Positions 20,462-30,038 of a stretch of 64,000 nucleotides of DNA are shown one piece after another. Position numbers and translations under genes: made by a program. Positions within the stretch are counted from its first letter, which is position 1. The number at the start of each line of letters is the position of its first letter. This DNA is from Okeania sp. KiyG1 (GTDB lineage: Bacteria; Cyanobacteriota; Cyanobacteriia; Cyanobacteriales; Microcoleaceae). The stretch covers positions 27,396 to 91,395 of the forward strand of contig NZ_BLZO01000075.1 of assembly GCF_014132355.1 (NCBI RefSeq), written 5' to 3'. The notes below the pieces were generated by a model that was given only the letters and a program-made list of their open reading frames with translations, ran no database searches and was not told the origin of the DNA.

Positions 20462-21352
20462 TTAATTGTTGAACCTTTTTTCTGCATTCTTCTCTAAAAA
20501 CTCAATTATCTTGCCAGAAACATCTACTCCTGTAGCTGTTTCTATTCCTTCTAAACCAGGAGAAGAATTCACCTCCATCACCACAGGGCCATGATTAGAG
20601 CGTAACAAATCTACTCCAGCAACTCTCAACCCCATTGCTTTAGCTGAACGCACAGCAGTTGAACGTTCTTCAGGAGTTAATTTAATTTTTTCTGCTTTAC
20701 CACCCCGGTGCAAGTTAGAGCGAAACTCACCCTCAGCTCCCTGTCTTTTCATAGATGCTATTACTTTATCTCCTACTACAAAACATCGCAGGTCTGCACC
20801 ATCTGCTTCTTGAATAAATTCTTGAACTAAAATATTAGCATCCAAGCCACGAAAAGCTTCAATAACTGACTTAGCAGCTTGATAAGTTTCTGTTAAAACT
20901 ACTCCTATTCCTTGAGTGCCTTCTAATAGTTTAATTACTAAAGGAGCGCCTCCCACAGTATTAATTAAACCATCAATATCTTTAGTGGAATTAGCAAACC
21001 CAGTTACAGGTAATCCAATTCCGTCTCTAGCTAATAATTGCAAACAATGTAATTTATCGCGAGACCGAGAAATGGCTTGAGAAGGATTTGGGGTAAAAAC
21101 TCCCATCATTTCAAACTGTCTAACTACAGCAGTCCCATAAAATGTTTTAGAAGCACCAATGCGAGGAATTATAGCATCAAATCCTTCCAAAGGTTCACCT
21201 TTGTAAATAACTTGAGGCTTCATAGAAGTAATATTCATATAACAGCGCAAGTAATCAATAACTTGCACTTCGTGACCTTTTTTTTCCCCTGCTTCTAGCA
21301 ATTTTCTAGTCGAATAAAGAGTTGGTTCAGTTGATAAGATAGCGATTTTCAT
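20462..21352 (-). CDS. rimK: RimK-type ATP-grasp ligase (ribosomal S6 glutamate ligase family), 296 aa
   Basis: The whole length matches RimK, including [38 protein letters not shown] (nucleotide binding), [16 protein letters not shown], and the metal-binding [15 protein letters not shown] near the C-terminus. In E. coli RimK adds glutamate residues to the C-terminus of ribosomal protein S6. Cyanobacterial homologues may have other acceptors. It starts 22 bp after the stop of the zinc-protease gene, so the two are an operon, as is common for this pair. Confidence 0.93.
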   Translation of the reverse strand: MKIAILSTEPTLYSTRKLLEAGEKKGHEVQVIDYLRCYMNITSMKPQVIYKGEPLEGFDAIIPRIGASKTFYGTAVVRQFEMMGVFTPNPSQAISRSRDKLHCLQLLARDGIGLPVTGFANSTKDIDGLINTVGGAPLVIKLLEGTQGIGVVLTETYQAAKSVIEAFRGLDANILVQEFIQEADGADLRCFVVGDKVIASMKRQGAEGEFRSNLHRGGKAEKIKLTPEERSTAVRSAKAMGLRVAGVDLLRSNHGPVVMEVNSSPGLEGIETATGVDVSGKIIEFLEKNAEKRFNN

Positions 21353-21374
21353 TTGATTGTTTTCTACAATTTAT

Positions 21375-21833
21375 TTACCTGATTTTTGACATTTTTTTTG
21401 CCTTTTTACCTAAATAGGATTTGCTTGGGTCAATTAAGAAAATTCCTCGCACAGCTTGTCGCCCTAATAACATTCTAAATCCCATTAATTCCCGATTAGT
21501 TAATGTTAACTCAACTTGCCATTTTTCTTGCATTAAATTTACTTCTGTGAGAATCACAGGGCGTAATTCTGCTTGTCCACTAGAACTACGAACATGACGT
21601 TCATCTATTAATTCTGCTTCAGCAATTACTATTTGATTCGTATCTCGTTGTTTGGGATGAATTTTAAATTTTACTCTTGGTTTACCATCGATTTCAAAAG
21701 TCTCAATATCAAAAGCGTGTAAACTAGAGGTACGAGCGCCAGTATCGATTTTTGCCTTGATTTTAGTAATGCCAATTTCGGGTAATGCTATCCATTCCCG
21801 CCAGCCAATAATTGGTAATTCTTGATGTTTCAT
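21375..21833 (-). CDS. RimK-associated ATP-dependent zinc protease-like protein (152 aa)
   Basis: The sequence matches the retropepsin-like zinc-protease family found beside rimK. It has GWREWIALPEIGI, KAKIDTGARTSSLHA (the Asp-Thr-Gly motif), VRSSSGQAELRPVI and GFRMLLGRQAV. I chose the ATG at 21831-21833. The open frame extends to 21938, but that part translates the GGGAGTA tandem tract as LLPTPYS and cannot be ancestral. Its exact chemistry is not settled. The pairing with RimK suggests a shared role in modifying or trimming protein tails. Confidence 0.85.
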   Translation of the reverse strand: MKHQELPIIGWREWIALPEIGITKIKAKIDTGARTSSLHAFDIETFEIDGKPRVKFKIHPKQRDTNQIVIAEAELIDERHVRSSSGQAELRPVILTEVNLMQEKWQVELTLTNRELMGFRMLLGRQAVRGIFLIDPSKSYLGKKAKKMSKIR

Positions 21834-21843
21834 ATTTAGTTTT

Positions 21844-21889
21844 AGGGAGTAGGGAGTAGGGAGTAGGGAGTAGGGAGTAGGGAGTAGGA
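21844..21889. repeat. GGGAGTA heptanucleotide tandem tract
   Basis: About six exact 7-bp repeats of GGGAGTA sit just upstream of the zinc-protease start. This is a cyanobacterial short tandemly repeated repetitive type. It could separate the gene from an older promoter. Confidence 0.75.
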
Positions 21890-21950
21890 AAAATGGGGAG
21901 CAAGATAGGGAACAAGCTAAATATTTTTGGCTTGTCAATTTTACCGAATA

Positions 21951-22114
21951 ATATCATGTCCGGTAGCATCGGTATTGTATAGCAAAGGTAAGGAAGAAGG
22001 AAGAGGGAAGAGGGAAGAAGAGGGAAGAAAGCTACCCTCGCAAGAAAAAAATCTAAATTTCCTGTAGATATTCACCCTTGGGTTTACACAAACGATTGCG
22101 TTCGGACATGATAT
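21951..22114. repeat. MITE-like element, ATATCATGTCCGG family (164 bp)
   Basis: The ends are ATATCATGTCCGG and TCGGACATGATAT. The left subterminal GTAGCATCGGT matches the element at 19921. The interior has a GGAAGAGGGAAGA tract. Confidence 0.65.
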
Positions 22115-22130
22115 AATTAAGGTAAAAATT

Positions 22131-22300
22131 ATCTCCTTTAAAGGAGAAACAAGCGGTCGTAGCGCAGCTTCCCGTAGGGTGGGATGGCGAGGACACCTGC
22201 GCCATATCCAATCGACCAAGAGAGAAAAAATTTTCCTTTTATTTAATCCTCTTCCTTTTAGGGAGAGGTAATTATCAATTATCAATTATCCATTATTGAA
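22131..22300. repeat. Dispersed repeat with GGATATGGCG/GGTCGATT core, copy 1
   Basis: The order is CTCCTTTAAAGGAG palindrome, AGCGGTCG, GGGATGGCGAGGACACC, GCGCCATATCCAATCGACC, then CTCTTCCTTTTAGGGAGAGG and ATTATCAATTATC. Related copies are at 35538-35829 and 39802-39956. No coding function is supported. Confidence 0.6.
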
Positions 22301-22320
22301 CACATTAATCACCGAACCTG

Positions 22321-22441
22321 CTGTAAGTGCGTTATTATTGGGTTGGGGGCGGGTTCATCTAATCATTTGTAACGCCATTAATTTAACGTGGAACCCGCAT
22401 CTACATATTGCAATATTTTAGGTGTGTCACGCCACTACTAG
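22321..22441 (-). repeat. About 120-bp hairpin repeat with GGGGCGGGTT arms, copy 1
   Basis: Read on the minus strand it runs CTAGTAGTGG...CACACCTAAAATATTG...GCGGGTTCCACGTTAA...AACCCGCCCCCAACCC and matches 31563-31686. The arms GCGGGTT and AACCCGC form an internal stem. A CCCCATCT tandem tract follows at 22446-22489. Confidence 0.6.
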
Positions 22442-22511
22442 AGAATCTCCCCATCTCCCCATCTCCCCATCTCCCCATCTCCCCACCCTATTTGACATGA
22501 CTCCTGACTCC

Positions 22512-24677
22512 TTATTTCTGATGTTTAGCGTAATGTCTCTCCATTAACTGAGCAACTTCAGGATTATAAATTTGCAAATAATTCCAATAATTTTCAAAGA
22601 CAGACTCCACATAACCCCTAGTTTCAGGATAAGGAATTTTCTCCACAAAAGCATCAGCATCATCAAACCCAAACCGCTTTAACCAACCACTCACAGCATT
22701 CGGTCCAGCATTATAACTCGCCACTGCTAACATCGAATTATCCTTGTACTCTTTATGAGTAAAACCCAAGTAATAAGTACCCAAATTTACATTATCATTC
22801 ACATTCTCTAAATCATAATTCGCAAGATTAATTTTCTTAGCTACCTCCTTTCCCGTTTCTGGCATAACTTGCATTAACCCCGTAGCACCAACTACCGATT
22901 TTATCTTCGGCATAAAACGAGATTCTTGACGAATTAAAGCAGTAACCAACACAGTATTTAACTCTCGTTTGTTAGACCATTTCACAACAGTTTCCAAATA
23001 AGGAAAAGGATACAAAGTTTGCCAATAAGTAGGCTTTTCCTTCAATGCTTTATACTCAGCTATCTCCTCTGGTTTTTCCCGTCTGCTCAAGCTAGTAAGC
23101 ATCCAAATACCATCTAAATTATCTCCTATACCAATCCTTAACACACCATCAGTATACTGTTGAGCAACAGTTGGACTCATCCTATCTTCAAATTCTACCT
23201 GCCATTGTTTCCAAGCATCCCGGTCTTGACCGATCTGATATAGTTCTCGCAACGTGTCAGAACCAAAAGGCAATGGGTCTCGCTGTTTAGTATGTACAAC
23301 CTTTGGAGATAGAGAACGAATGGTAGTAAAATCACCCACAGGCCAATCCAACATCACCGCTGATCGCCAAGCATAATAAGAGTGGGGATAACGTAAAATC
23401 ATAAATTCAAAAGCCTTTTTAGCATCCTCTGTTTGCCCAAGTTGTTGTGCCCACTTACCTACCCAGAAACCTGCTTGTGGTGCTAACTCACTATCAGGAT
23501 TATTCGCAGTCAACTCTTGTGCCCACTTCCAAGCTACTTGTAAATTGCCCCCCTCAGCAGCTTTTTCGGCCAACTCCCACCGTAATTCAGCAGCCGCCTC
23601 AGAATTCTTATACTTACTCAACAACTGTTGACGTACCTGTGAAGCTGACTTAGCAGAGTCCAGTCGATCGAGTAACTTAGACTTGTCGAGCATAGCTTCA
23701 GCAGCATGGCTAGGAAAATTAGCAATTACTCTGTCAAGATAGGGTATGGCTTCTTTTGGATCGACCAGTCTCGACAGACGGATCAAACCCAAAGCTGTAT
23801 CTTCTCCCCCATTGGGAAACTGATTAATTAAGGCTTTGTAGGCTTCGCGGGACTCCTTGGTTTTTCTCCCTAACCATAAACCCCTGGCATAACGATATAA
23901 ATTTTTGGGGGTCTTGGTTGCTTTCTGATATGCCAGGCCACCTTTAAAATAATCCTGCTTTTCCCAATATCCAAAAGCAATCATTTCCCAATCTTCAGGA
24001 GTTAACTGGGAGGCATATTTTGTTCTGAGTTGCTCCAATACTGTTCCATATTCCGGCACATGAAAAGCATATTTAGCAATGAGCAATAACAACTGAGGTT
24101 GATTAGGATTTTGCTTCAGTCTTTCTTGAGCAATTTTCACTGTAGTGGGATGACCTGGAAATTTAGCGATCGCCTCATCCCAATATTCCGGATTTTGTTT
24201 TCCTAGAACATACAAAGCTTCTGCTACAACTGGTTCTTCTGGATAGGTTGCTAATAATTCTGACCAAGCTTGTTGTGCTTTTTCAGTGTCCCCAGTTAAT
24301 TCATAAGCTTGTGCCCGTTTTAAGATGACATAGGGTGCTAGAACTGTATATTCTTGGTCTAAATTCTTAAGTTGAGCGATCGCCGACTCTACCTCTCCCT
24401 GTTGCATTAAATCATTGGCCAGAATATAACGTGCTCTACTGCTATTTAGAGATTTTCCTTTCTTTATAGCAGTTTCGAGTTTATTCCTTCGTTGCTGGGG
24501 TGGATATGACACAAAATTTGTTACATCTAGCTCTGGGTTGAGCTGCTGATTTTGGGTTGGGTTTTGAGAGATACTTTTGTTATGGTTTGTCAGTTCTGGT
24601 AGAAACACTCCTAGTAACAAAGCACTTATAGAAACGCCGACCAGTATAGAAACTTTTGTTATATTTTGCTTTAGCAT
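22512..24677 (-). CDS. Soluble lytic murein transglycosylase-like protein (721 aa)
   Basis: An N-terminal membrane or signal segment (ILVGVSISALLLGVFLP) is followed by a long alpha-helical TPR-like superhelix (about residues 60-540), as in Slt70. The C-terminal SLT domain has the catalytic Glu585 in ALIRQESRF, then GATGLMQVMPETG, LGTYYLG and AVASYNAGPNAV. The enzyme would cleave peptidoglycan glycan strands in the periplasm to form 1,6-anhydro ends, acting in cell-wall turnover. The length is usual for cyanobacterial members. The gene stands alone, with repeat-rich DNA on both sides. Confidence 0.92.
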   Translation of the reverse strand: MLKQNITKVSILVGVSISALLLGVFLPELTNHNKSISQNPTQNQQLNPELDVTNFVSYPPQQRRNKLETAIKKGKSLNSSRARYILANDLMQQGEVESAIAQLKNLDQEYTVLAPYVILKRAQAYELTGDTEKAQQAWSELLATYPEEPVVAEALYVLGKQNPEYWDEAIAKFPGHPTTVKIAQERLKQNPNQPQLLLLIAKYAFHVPEYGTVLEQLRTKYASQLTPEDWEMIAFGYWEKQDYFKGGLAYQKATKTPKNLYRYARGLWLGRKTKESREAYKALINQFPNGGEDTALGLIRLSRLVDPKEAIPYLDRVIANFPSHAAEAMLDKSKLLDRLDSAKSASQVRQQLLSKYKNSEAAAELRWELAEKAAEGGNLQVAWKWAQELTANNPDSELAPQAGFWVGKWAQQLGQTEDAKKAFEFMILRYPHSYYAWRSAVMLDWPVGDFTTIRSLSPKVVHTKQRDPLPFGSDTLRELYQIGQDRDAWKQWQVEFEDRMSPTVAQQYTDGVLRIGIGDNLDGIWMLTSLSRREKPEEIAEYKALKEKPTYWQTLYPFPYLETVVKWSNKRELNTVLVTALIRQESRFMPKIKSVVGATGLMQVMPETGKEVAKKINLANYDLENVNDNVNLGTYYLGFTHKEYKDNSMLAVASYNAGPNAVSGWLKRFGFDDADAFVEKIPYPETRGYVESVFENYWNYLQIYNPEVAQLMERHYAKHQK

Positions 24678-25365
24678 TTACTTATCTTGATAAAAAGGAT
24701 ATGGTATAATTTTTTTTCCTAGCAATAATTCTATTTTTCCTAATTTGTATTTTGGATTACAGTTTTGGAAAAAACAGAAATTCTCTCAATCTTAATTTCA
24801 GAGTTGAGCAATGGACTTTCATCAAAATTTTGACTCAGCCCATATTAGTCATCATATAGCAGTCGAAGCAAAGGGCGCGGACATATCAAAAGCTTAAAAT
24901 TCAGACAAAGCCAGATTTTTCCTTCTGCCTTCTGCTATATCTGGGATTATTTTCTTTAGACATCTCCACCAAAAGAGGGAACAGGGAACAAGGAACAGGG
25001 AACCCACCCCTAACCCCTCCCAGGAGGGGAATAATTGGTAATTTATGGATAAGAATTGATTTTATTTTGAATTTTCACGCCTATGTCTTTTAGTGAGCTA
25101 CACATTTTCTGACTAATTTCCGGACTGAATCTATTACTAATTTTGGTATTGCTGAATTAAGGTATGAAAAGGTAAGTTTATAGGGAATAGGGAATAGGGA
25201 ATAGGGAACAGGGAATATTAATATAGAATCCGGTTATACAGTATATGTTTATAATTCTATCCACACTTCAATATTAAATCTCCCCATCTCCCCATCTCCC
25301 CATCTCCCCATCTCCCCCATCTCCCCATCTCCCCATCTCCCCATCCCCCCATCTCCCCATCTCCC
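24678..25365. other. Repeat-rich intergenic region
   Basis: No gene is seen. It holds an AACCCACCCCTAACC/CCTCCCAGGAGGGG repeat near 25000, a GGGAATA tandem tract at about 25180-25215, an AGAATCCGGTTATACAGTATA segment at about 25226 that recurs at 31910, 33803 and 33907, and a long CTCCCCAT tract at 25279-25371 that runs to the 3' end of the next gene. Confidence 0.65.
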
Positions 25366-28300
25366 CTACGACTCATCTGGCAAATCTAAGGGTTGTGGAT
25401 AACTAATTCCATAACCTTGACCATAGTCTACACCTATAGTCTTAATTTTCTCTAAGATATCACGATTGCTCACAAACTCAGCAATCGTTTTGAGACCCAT
25501 CACATGGCCAATCCGATTCATTCCCTCAACTATTGCATAATCTAAGGGGTCGCTAACAATATCCTTGACAAAACTACCATCAATTTTTAAGTAATCTACA
25601 GGCAAATTTTTCAGATAAGTAAAAGAAGAAACTCCACTACCAAAGTCATCTAGAGCAAAACAACAACCCAAATCTTTAAGCTGTTTAATTAATTTAGCTG
25701 CTTGAGATAGATTAGCGATCGCCACTGTCTCAGTAATCTCAAAACATATCATCTGTGGAGAAATATTAAACCTGTCTAATTCTGCTTGTAAAAAAGTAAC
25801 AAATTCCTGGTCATTAACCGTTTCACCAGAAAGATTAATTGCATAAATAGTATCTGTTTTACTTATATCTGACTCCCCAAACAATCTCTCATTATCAAGA
25901 TCCTCAAAAGATGGTTGCAACTGACCTTGGAGCTGTGACAAATAACTAAAAAAGTTTTGAATCACCCAACGGTCAATCATTGGCATCAGATTATATCTTT
26001 CTGCTGCCGGAAGAAAGGCCATTGGCGGAATTAAGTTATCTGTTTCATCTCTTAAGCGTAAAAGTATCTCATAATAAAAATTATTCAGATGCGAATTTGC
26101 CAATGGTGCAACAGGTTGATAATACAAACAGAAAAGATTTTGTTCGCAAGCTTGATGAATTTTTGTTACCCAATGTACAGTATTTTTTTGCTGCTTCAAA
26201 TCTGAATCATCAGTTTCGTAAACCTGAAAACGATTTCGGCCTCTATTTTTGGCCACATAACAAGCAGCATCAGCAGCACTGAGCAGCCAATTAACATCAT
26301 TGATCACACCTGCCTGACTGAGATTTTCCTGACTCAGAGTAATCATACCCATACTAACACCAATATTAAAAGTTTTATCCTCCCATACAAATCTGTAATC
26401 CTGAATACTATCAATTAACTTTTGCACTACTTTTTGAGCATTATCCATGTCGCACTTTAATAATAGCAAAGCAAATTCATCTCCACCGATCCGAGCTAAA
26501 ATATCTGCTTGACGGCATTGAGATTGTAATAGAGTGGTAACCTGGCGCAACAATTCATCCCCAGCTTTATGACCACAGGTATCATTAACAATTTTAAATC
26601 GATCTAAGTCTATATAAGCAAGAGTATGTACTTGATTGTTTTGATTCACTTCCTCCAAAGAATTTTCTAAATATTTCTCAAATTCTCTGCGGTTTAACAA
26701 CCCTGTTAGAGAATCATGTTGAGCTTGCCAAAATATTTGATTTCTCAACTTGCGCTTGTCTGTCACATCTCGAAATACTAACACTGCTCCTAAGATTTGA
26801 TCGTCTTCTGTTTTGATAGGAGCAGCAGAATCTTCTATTGCATATTCTTGACCATCACTAGCCACCAAAAGAGTATGATTTCCCAGTTCGACAATTTGCC
26901 CGTCTCGGAAAACTATATCTACCGGACTTTCCATTGGTGTGCGGTCTTGCTCATCAAAAATTTGGAAAATCTCAGATAGTGGCAAACCTTTAGCTACTGA
27001 TAACTCCCATCCAGTAAGTTTTTCAGCAATGGGATTCAGATAATCAACATAACCTTTGTCATCAGTAGTAATCACCCCATCACCGATAGATTTTAATGTA
27101 ATTTCGGCTAGTTCTTTTTCTTGAAACAGAGCCAACTCCATCTGTTTGCGTTCTGTAATATCTTCAAAAATACCAGCCGTGCGGTATATTTCTCCAGTTC
27201 GATCGCGTACAGGAAAAGCACGACTCCAAATCCAGCGCATTTCACCATCAGGCCGTACAATTCGATACTCATCGTCAGTAAACTCACCACGCCGTTGTTT
27301 TTCATCATCCAAAACAAAACTATCGCGGTCTAATGGATGAATGCTATTTATAACTGTTTCTCGCCATTGGTCTAAATTTGTAATGGAGCGCCCCCAAACA
27401 TATTCATAAGTGGGACTGACGTAGATTGACTCATTTTTGTCAAGGGTGGTTATCCAAAAAACCTCTCGGATATTTTCGGCAATTTGACGGAAATTTTCCT
27501 CGCTAGACCTCAGAGAATTCTGAGTTTTTTGTCGTTCGATCGCTGTACCTAATATATTAGCTACTGCCTGCAAAAAATAAACATCATCCTGAGTGAACCA
27601 CCACTTCATTTTAGTATGTATAGCTAGTATCCCATAAGGTTTTTGTTTTTCACCCCCAGGAATAATGACGCTGACTCCAGAAATAATTCCATGTTCATGC
27701 AGTAGTTTTGGCGCTCTGAATCTGGTTTCAAAACGAAGGTCTTGAACAATTACAGGTTTAGATGATTTTAGGGTATAACCTGCTTGAGTCTCACTGCCAG
27801 CACTTACGAGCGCAAAACCTACAAGTCCTTCTTGCCAACCAACACCAGCTCGTAATAGTAAAGAATTGCTATCAGGTAACAGTTGGAGAATCTTGCAGTA
27901 TTCTCCATCTAATATTTGAGCAACTATTTGTACTATCTCATCCATCAGTAGAGAAATATTTTTACCTGATAAGGCTTTTTGAGTAATTTGAGCCACAGCT
28001 CGCTGCTGTCTAATTCGATTTTTACAAGCTTGAGTAATCAGTCTTAATTGGGAGGTTTGCTCTGTAACTCGTGTTTCTAATTCAGCATTGAGAATAGAAA
28101 GTTGTTTTTCTACCTGTTTGTTATCCGTGATATCGTGACCTTCGGAAATTAATAGGATCACCTGTCCAAGTTCGTTAAAAACTGGCTTGAGAGAAAAGTC
28201 GATGGTAATTGTTTGTTCATATTGACCAACTACCATAACTTCATAACGTACAAATTCACCTATGACTGCTTTAGCGATCGCTTTTCTCATTTGTTTTTTA

Positions 28301-29331
28301 GCAAGTCTATGTTTAGTTTCTCTGTTTCTAGGATGTTCTTCATCATCCACTGCTAACCACCATTTAACTTGCCAAAAAAAATGTCCGACAATTTCTTCAT
28401 GTTTGAGACCAGTAAAATCTAAAAATGTCTGATTAGCTTCTAAAATAGTACCGTCTGGGTTTAAAAGTCCCATAAATTGAAATGTTTGATTAAAAACAGC
28501 CTGGAAGCGTCTTTCGCTTTCTCGGATAGCTGTAATATCTCGACCCACTGCTTGATACTCTACTAAGTTATTGTCTTCGTCAAATATTGCTCGATTTGTC
28601 CATTCGTGCCACCTCCACTCTCCGTTGGGCATTTCTATTACTTGTTCATTGATAATTGCTGGCTGTTCTGGGGTCAGAGTATCTAATAGTTTTTGTAGCT
28701 TTACAACCTCGAAAGATGGTAAAAACTTATAAAAACTTATCCCAATTAGCTGTTCTGGTGTTGTGTCAAAATAGCGACAGTAAGCATCGTTGACAAAATT
28801 CAAAATTCCCTCTGGATAAAAACGACAAATCAATTCTGTTTGGTCTTGGACTATGGCACGATATTGACTTTCACTTTTTCGTAGTGCTTCTTCTATATCT
28901 TTGCGTTCTTTAATTTCTGATTCTAAAGTTTCGTTAATTATTGTTAATTTGGATGGGCTTGGTAATTCTAATGCTTGGGGAATCAGAGAATACATTTCCA
29001 GGGCTGTGTATAGGGAAATCATTACTGTTATTGCTTTGAGACCTCCTAATAACCAATAGGCGGGATGCCACAAAGTCCAAACTTTCAGGAGATGGACTGT
29101 ACCACAAGAAGCAATAAAAGCCCCAAACATCCAGAAGATCCGTTTAAAGGGTATATCCTTTCGTTGACGGACAAAGTACATTAACATGAATGATATGGAG
29201 TAGTAAGCTATTGCTGTTAATGCGTTTGAGGTAGCGTGTAGCAAAATTAAGCCTGATTTCCAAAGATAGCATTGTCCATAGGGCATTAATTGTTCTGGGG
29301 AAAATATGTTTTGTATTAATTGCCAAATCAT
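25366..29331 (-). CDS. Ethylene-receptor-like sensor with PAS/GAF, GGDEF and EAL domains (1321 aa)
   Basis: The N-terminal roughly 120 residues match the three-helix ethylene-binding domain of ETR1-type receptors (MPYGQCYLWKSGL, FGAFIASCGTVHLLKVWTLW). The copper ligands correspond to Cys76 and His80. The position equal to ETR1 Asp25 is Asn36, and ETR1 Pro36 is Ser47, with exact spacing. Then come two PAS domains (about 150-400), a GAF (about 445-600), two more PAS (about 608-865), an intact GGDEF (ARIGGDEFALL) and an EAL-type domain with YEILLRL, CFEITET, ALDDFGSGVSS and KIDGSF. It probably makes and/or degrades cyclic-di-GMP in response to a membrane signal. The C-terminus lies next to a CTCCCCAT tract. 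Known cyanobacterial ethylene receptors such as Synechocystis SynEtr1 have a kinase output instead. Confidence 0.92.
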   Translation of the reverse strand: MIWQLIQNIFSPEQLMPYGQCYLWKSGLILLHATSNALTAIAYYSISFMLMYFVRQRKDIPFKRIFWMFGAFIASCGTVHLLKVWTLWHPAYWLLGGLKAITVMISLYTALEMYSLIPQALELPSPSKLTIINETLESEIKERKDIEEALRKSESQYRAIVQDQTELICRFYPEGILNFVNDAYCRYFDTTPEQLIGISFYKFLPSFEVVKLQKLLDTLTPEQPAIINEQVIEMPNGEWRWHEWTNRAIFDEDNNLVEYQAVGRDITAIRESERRFQAVFNQTFQFMGLLNPDGTILEANQTFLDFTGLKHEEIVGHFFWQVKWWLAVDDEEHPRNRETKHRLAKKQMRKAIAKAVIGEFVRYEVMVVGQYEQTITIDFSLKPVFNELGQVILLISEGHDITDNKQVEKQLSILNAELETRVTEQTSQLRLITQACKNRIRQQRAVAQITQKALSGKNISLLMDEIVQIVAQILDGEYCKILQLLPDSNSLLLRAGVGWQEGLVGFALVSAGSETQAGYTLKSSKPVIVQDLRFETRFRAPKLLHEHGIISGVSVIIPGGEKQKPYGILAIHTKMKWWFTQDDVYFLQAVANILGTAIERQKTQNSLRSSEENFRQIAENIREVFWITTLDKNESIYVSPTYEYVWGRSITNLDQWRETVINSIHPLDRDSFVLDDEKQRRGEFTDDEYRIVRPDGEMRWIWSRAFPVRDRTGEIYRTAGIFEDITERKQMELALFQEKELAEITLKSIGDGVITTDDKGYVDYLNPIAEKLTGWELSVAKGLPLSEIFQIFDEQDRTPMESPVDIVFRDGQIVELGNHTLLVASDGQEYAIEDSAAPIKTEDDQILGAVLVFRDVTDKRKLRNQIFWQAQHDSLTGLLNRREFEKYLENSLEEVNQNNQVHTLAYIDLDRFKIVNDTCGHKAGDELLRQVTTLLQSQCRQADILARIGGDEFALLLLKCDMDNAQKVVQKLIDSIQDYRFVWEDKTFNIGVSMGMITLSQENLSQAGVINDVNWLLSAADAACYVAKNRGRNRFQVYETDDSDLKQQKNTVHWVTKIHQACEQNLFCLYYQPVAPLANSHLNNFYYEILLRLRDETDNLIPPMAFLPAAERYNLMPMIDRWVIQNFFSYLSQLQGQLQPSFEDLDNERLFGESDISKTDTIYAINLSGETVNDQEFVTFLQAELDRFNISPQMICFEITETVAIANLSQAAKLIKQLKDLGCCFALDDFGSGVSSFTYLKNLPVDYLKIDGSFVKDIVSDPLDYAIVEGMNRIGHVMGLKTIAEFVSNRDILEKIKTIGVDYGQGYGISYPQPLDLPDES

Positions 29332-29849
29332 AACTACACTATTTTTGTAAATTTTTTGAAACTTCTAATCCTTATATTTTGGTATAATTTAATGTCTTAT
29401 GGCTCGTTACACTTATACCAACTCCATAAAATATTGCTACAGTCACGACATAGGTGACAGGGAAACTAGAACTGGGAATAGGGAAATAAAAACATAATAA
29501 AAAAGAAGAAAAAAGGTTTAATTTTTATAATTTATGGAATTTATATTTTTTTATTGTAGGAATAAATCGCTAATTAAAATGTAACTACATTTTTGAAAAT
29601 TTGGTATTATAACTATTTTCAAAAGAATTAGTATTCAAGTAAGCATTTCCTACAAAATGCGCTCGCATTCAGCTTTTTATTTAATGCATGAAGCAAGCAT
29701 TTGTTTGACTTATACTACATTTTCAACTCTATGGAGGGAAATTGTAGATATGGTTCGATAGACCCCTAAGTTTAAGTGATGGGCTTTACCCATACTTTTA
29801 ATTCTATAAAGCTGATAGCTGACTGCTGAATGCTAAATGCTTAAATATT

Positions 29850-29892
29850 GCTGGAACTAGCTAATATTTGAACAGCAATTCCTAGTTCCAGC
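29850..29892 (+). other. Inverted repeat in the 29332-30038 spacer
   Basis: Perfect 11-bp arms, GCTGGAACTAG and CTAGTTCCAGC, flank a 21-base loop and are followed by GATATTTTTTC. No plus-strand gene ends just before it, so a terminator role is doubtful. It could be a leader structure for pepA or a small mobile hairpin. I see nothing else in this AT-rich spacer. Confidence 0.45.
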
Positions 29893-30038
29893 GATATTTT
29901 TTCTGGTCATCTAAATCTATTCCCAAAATTAATGTATATTAACTGAATCAAAAATCATCAAAATAAAAGTAATTATCTGAGTTTGAACTTAAAAACGATT
30001 AAGATAATTTACCAATTACCAATTATCAGGAAATCAAG

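Noticed and set aside
29850-29892. Rho-independent terminator
   Set aside because: The stem and T-run are present, but no plus-strand gene ends upstream. I kept it only as an inverted repeat.
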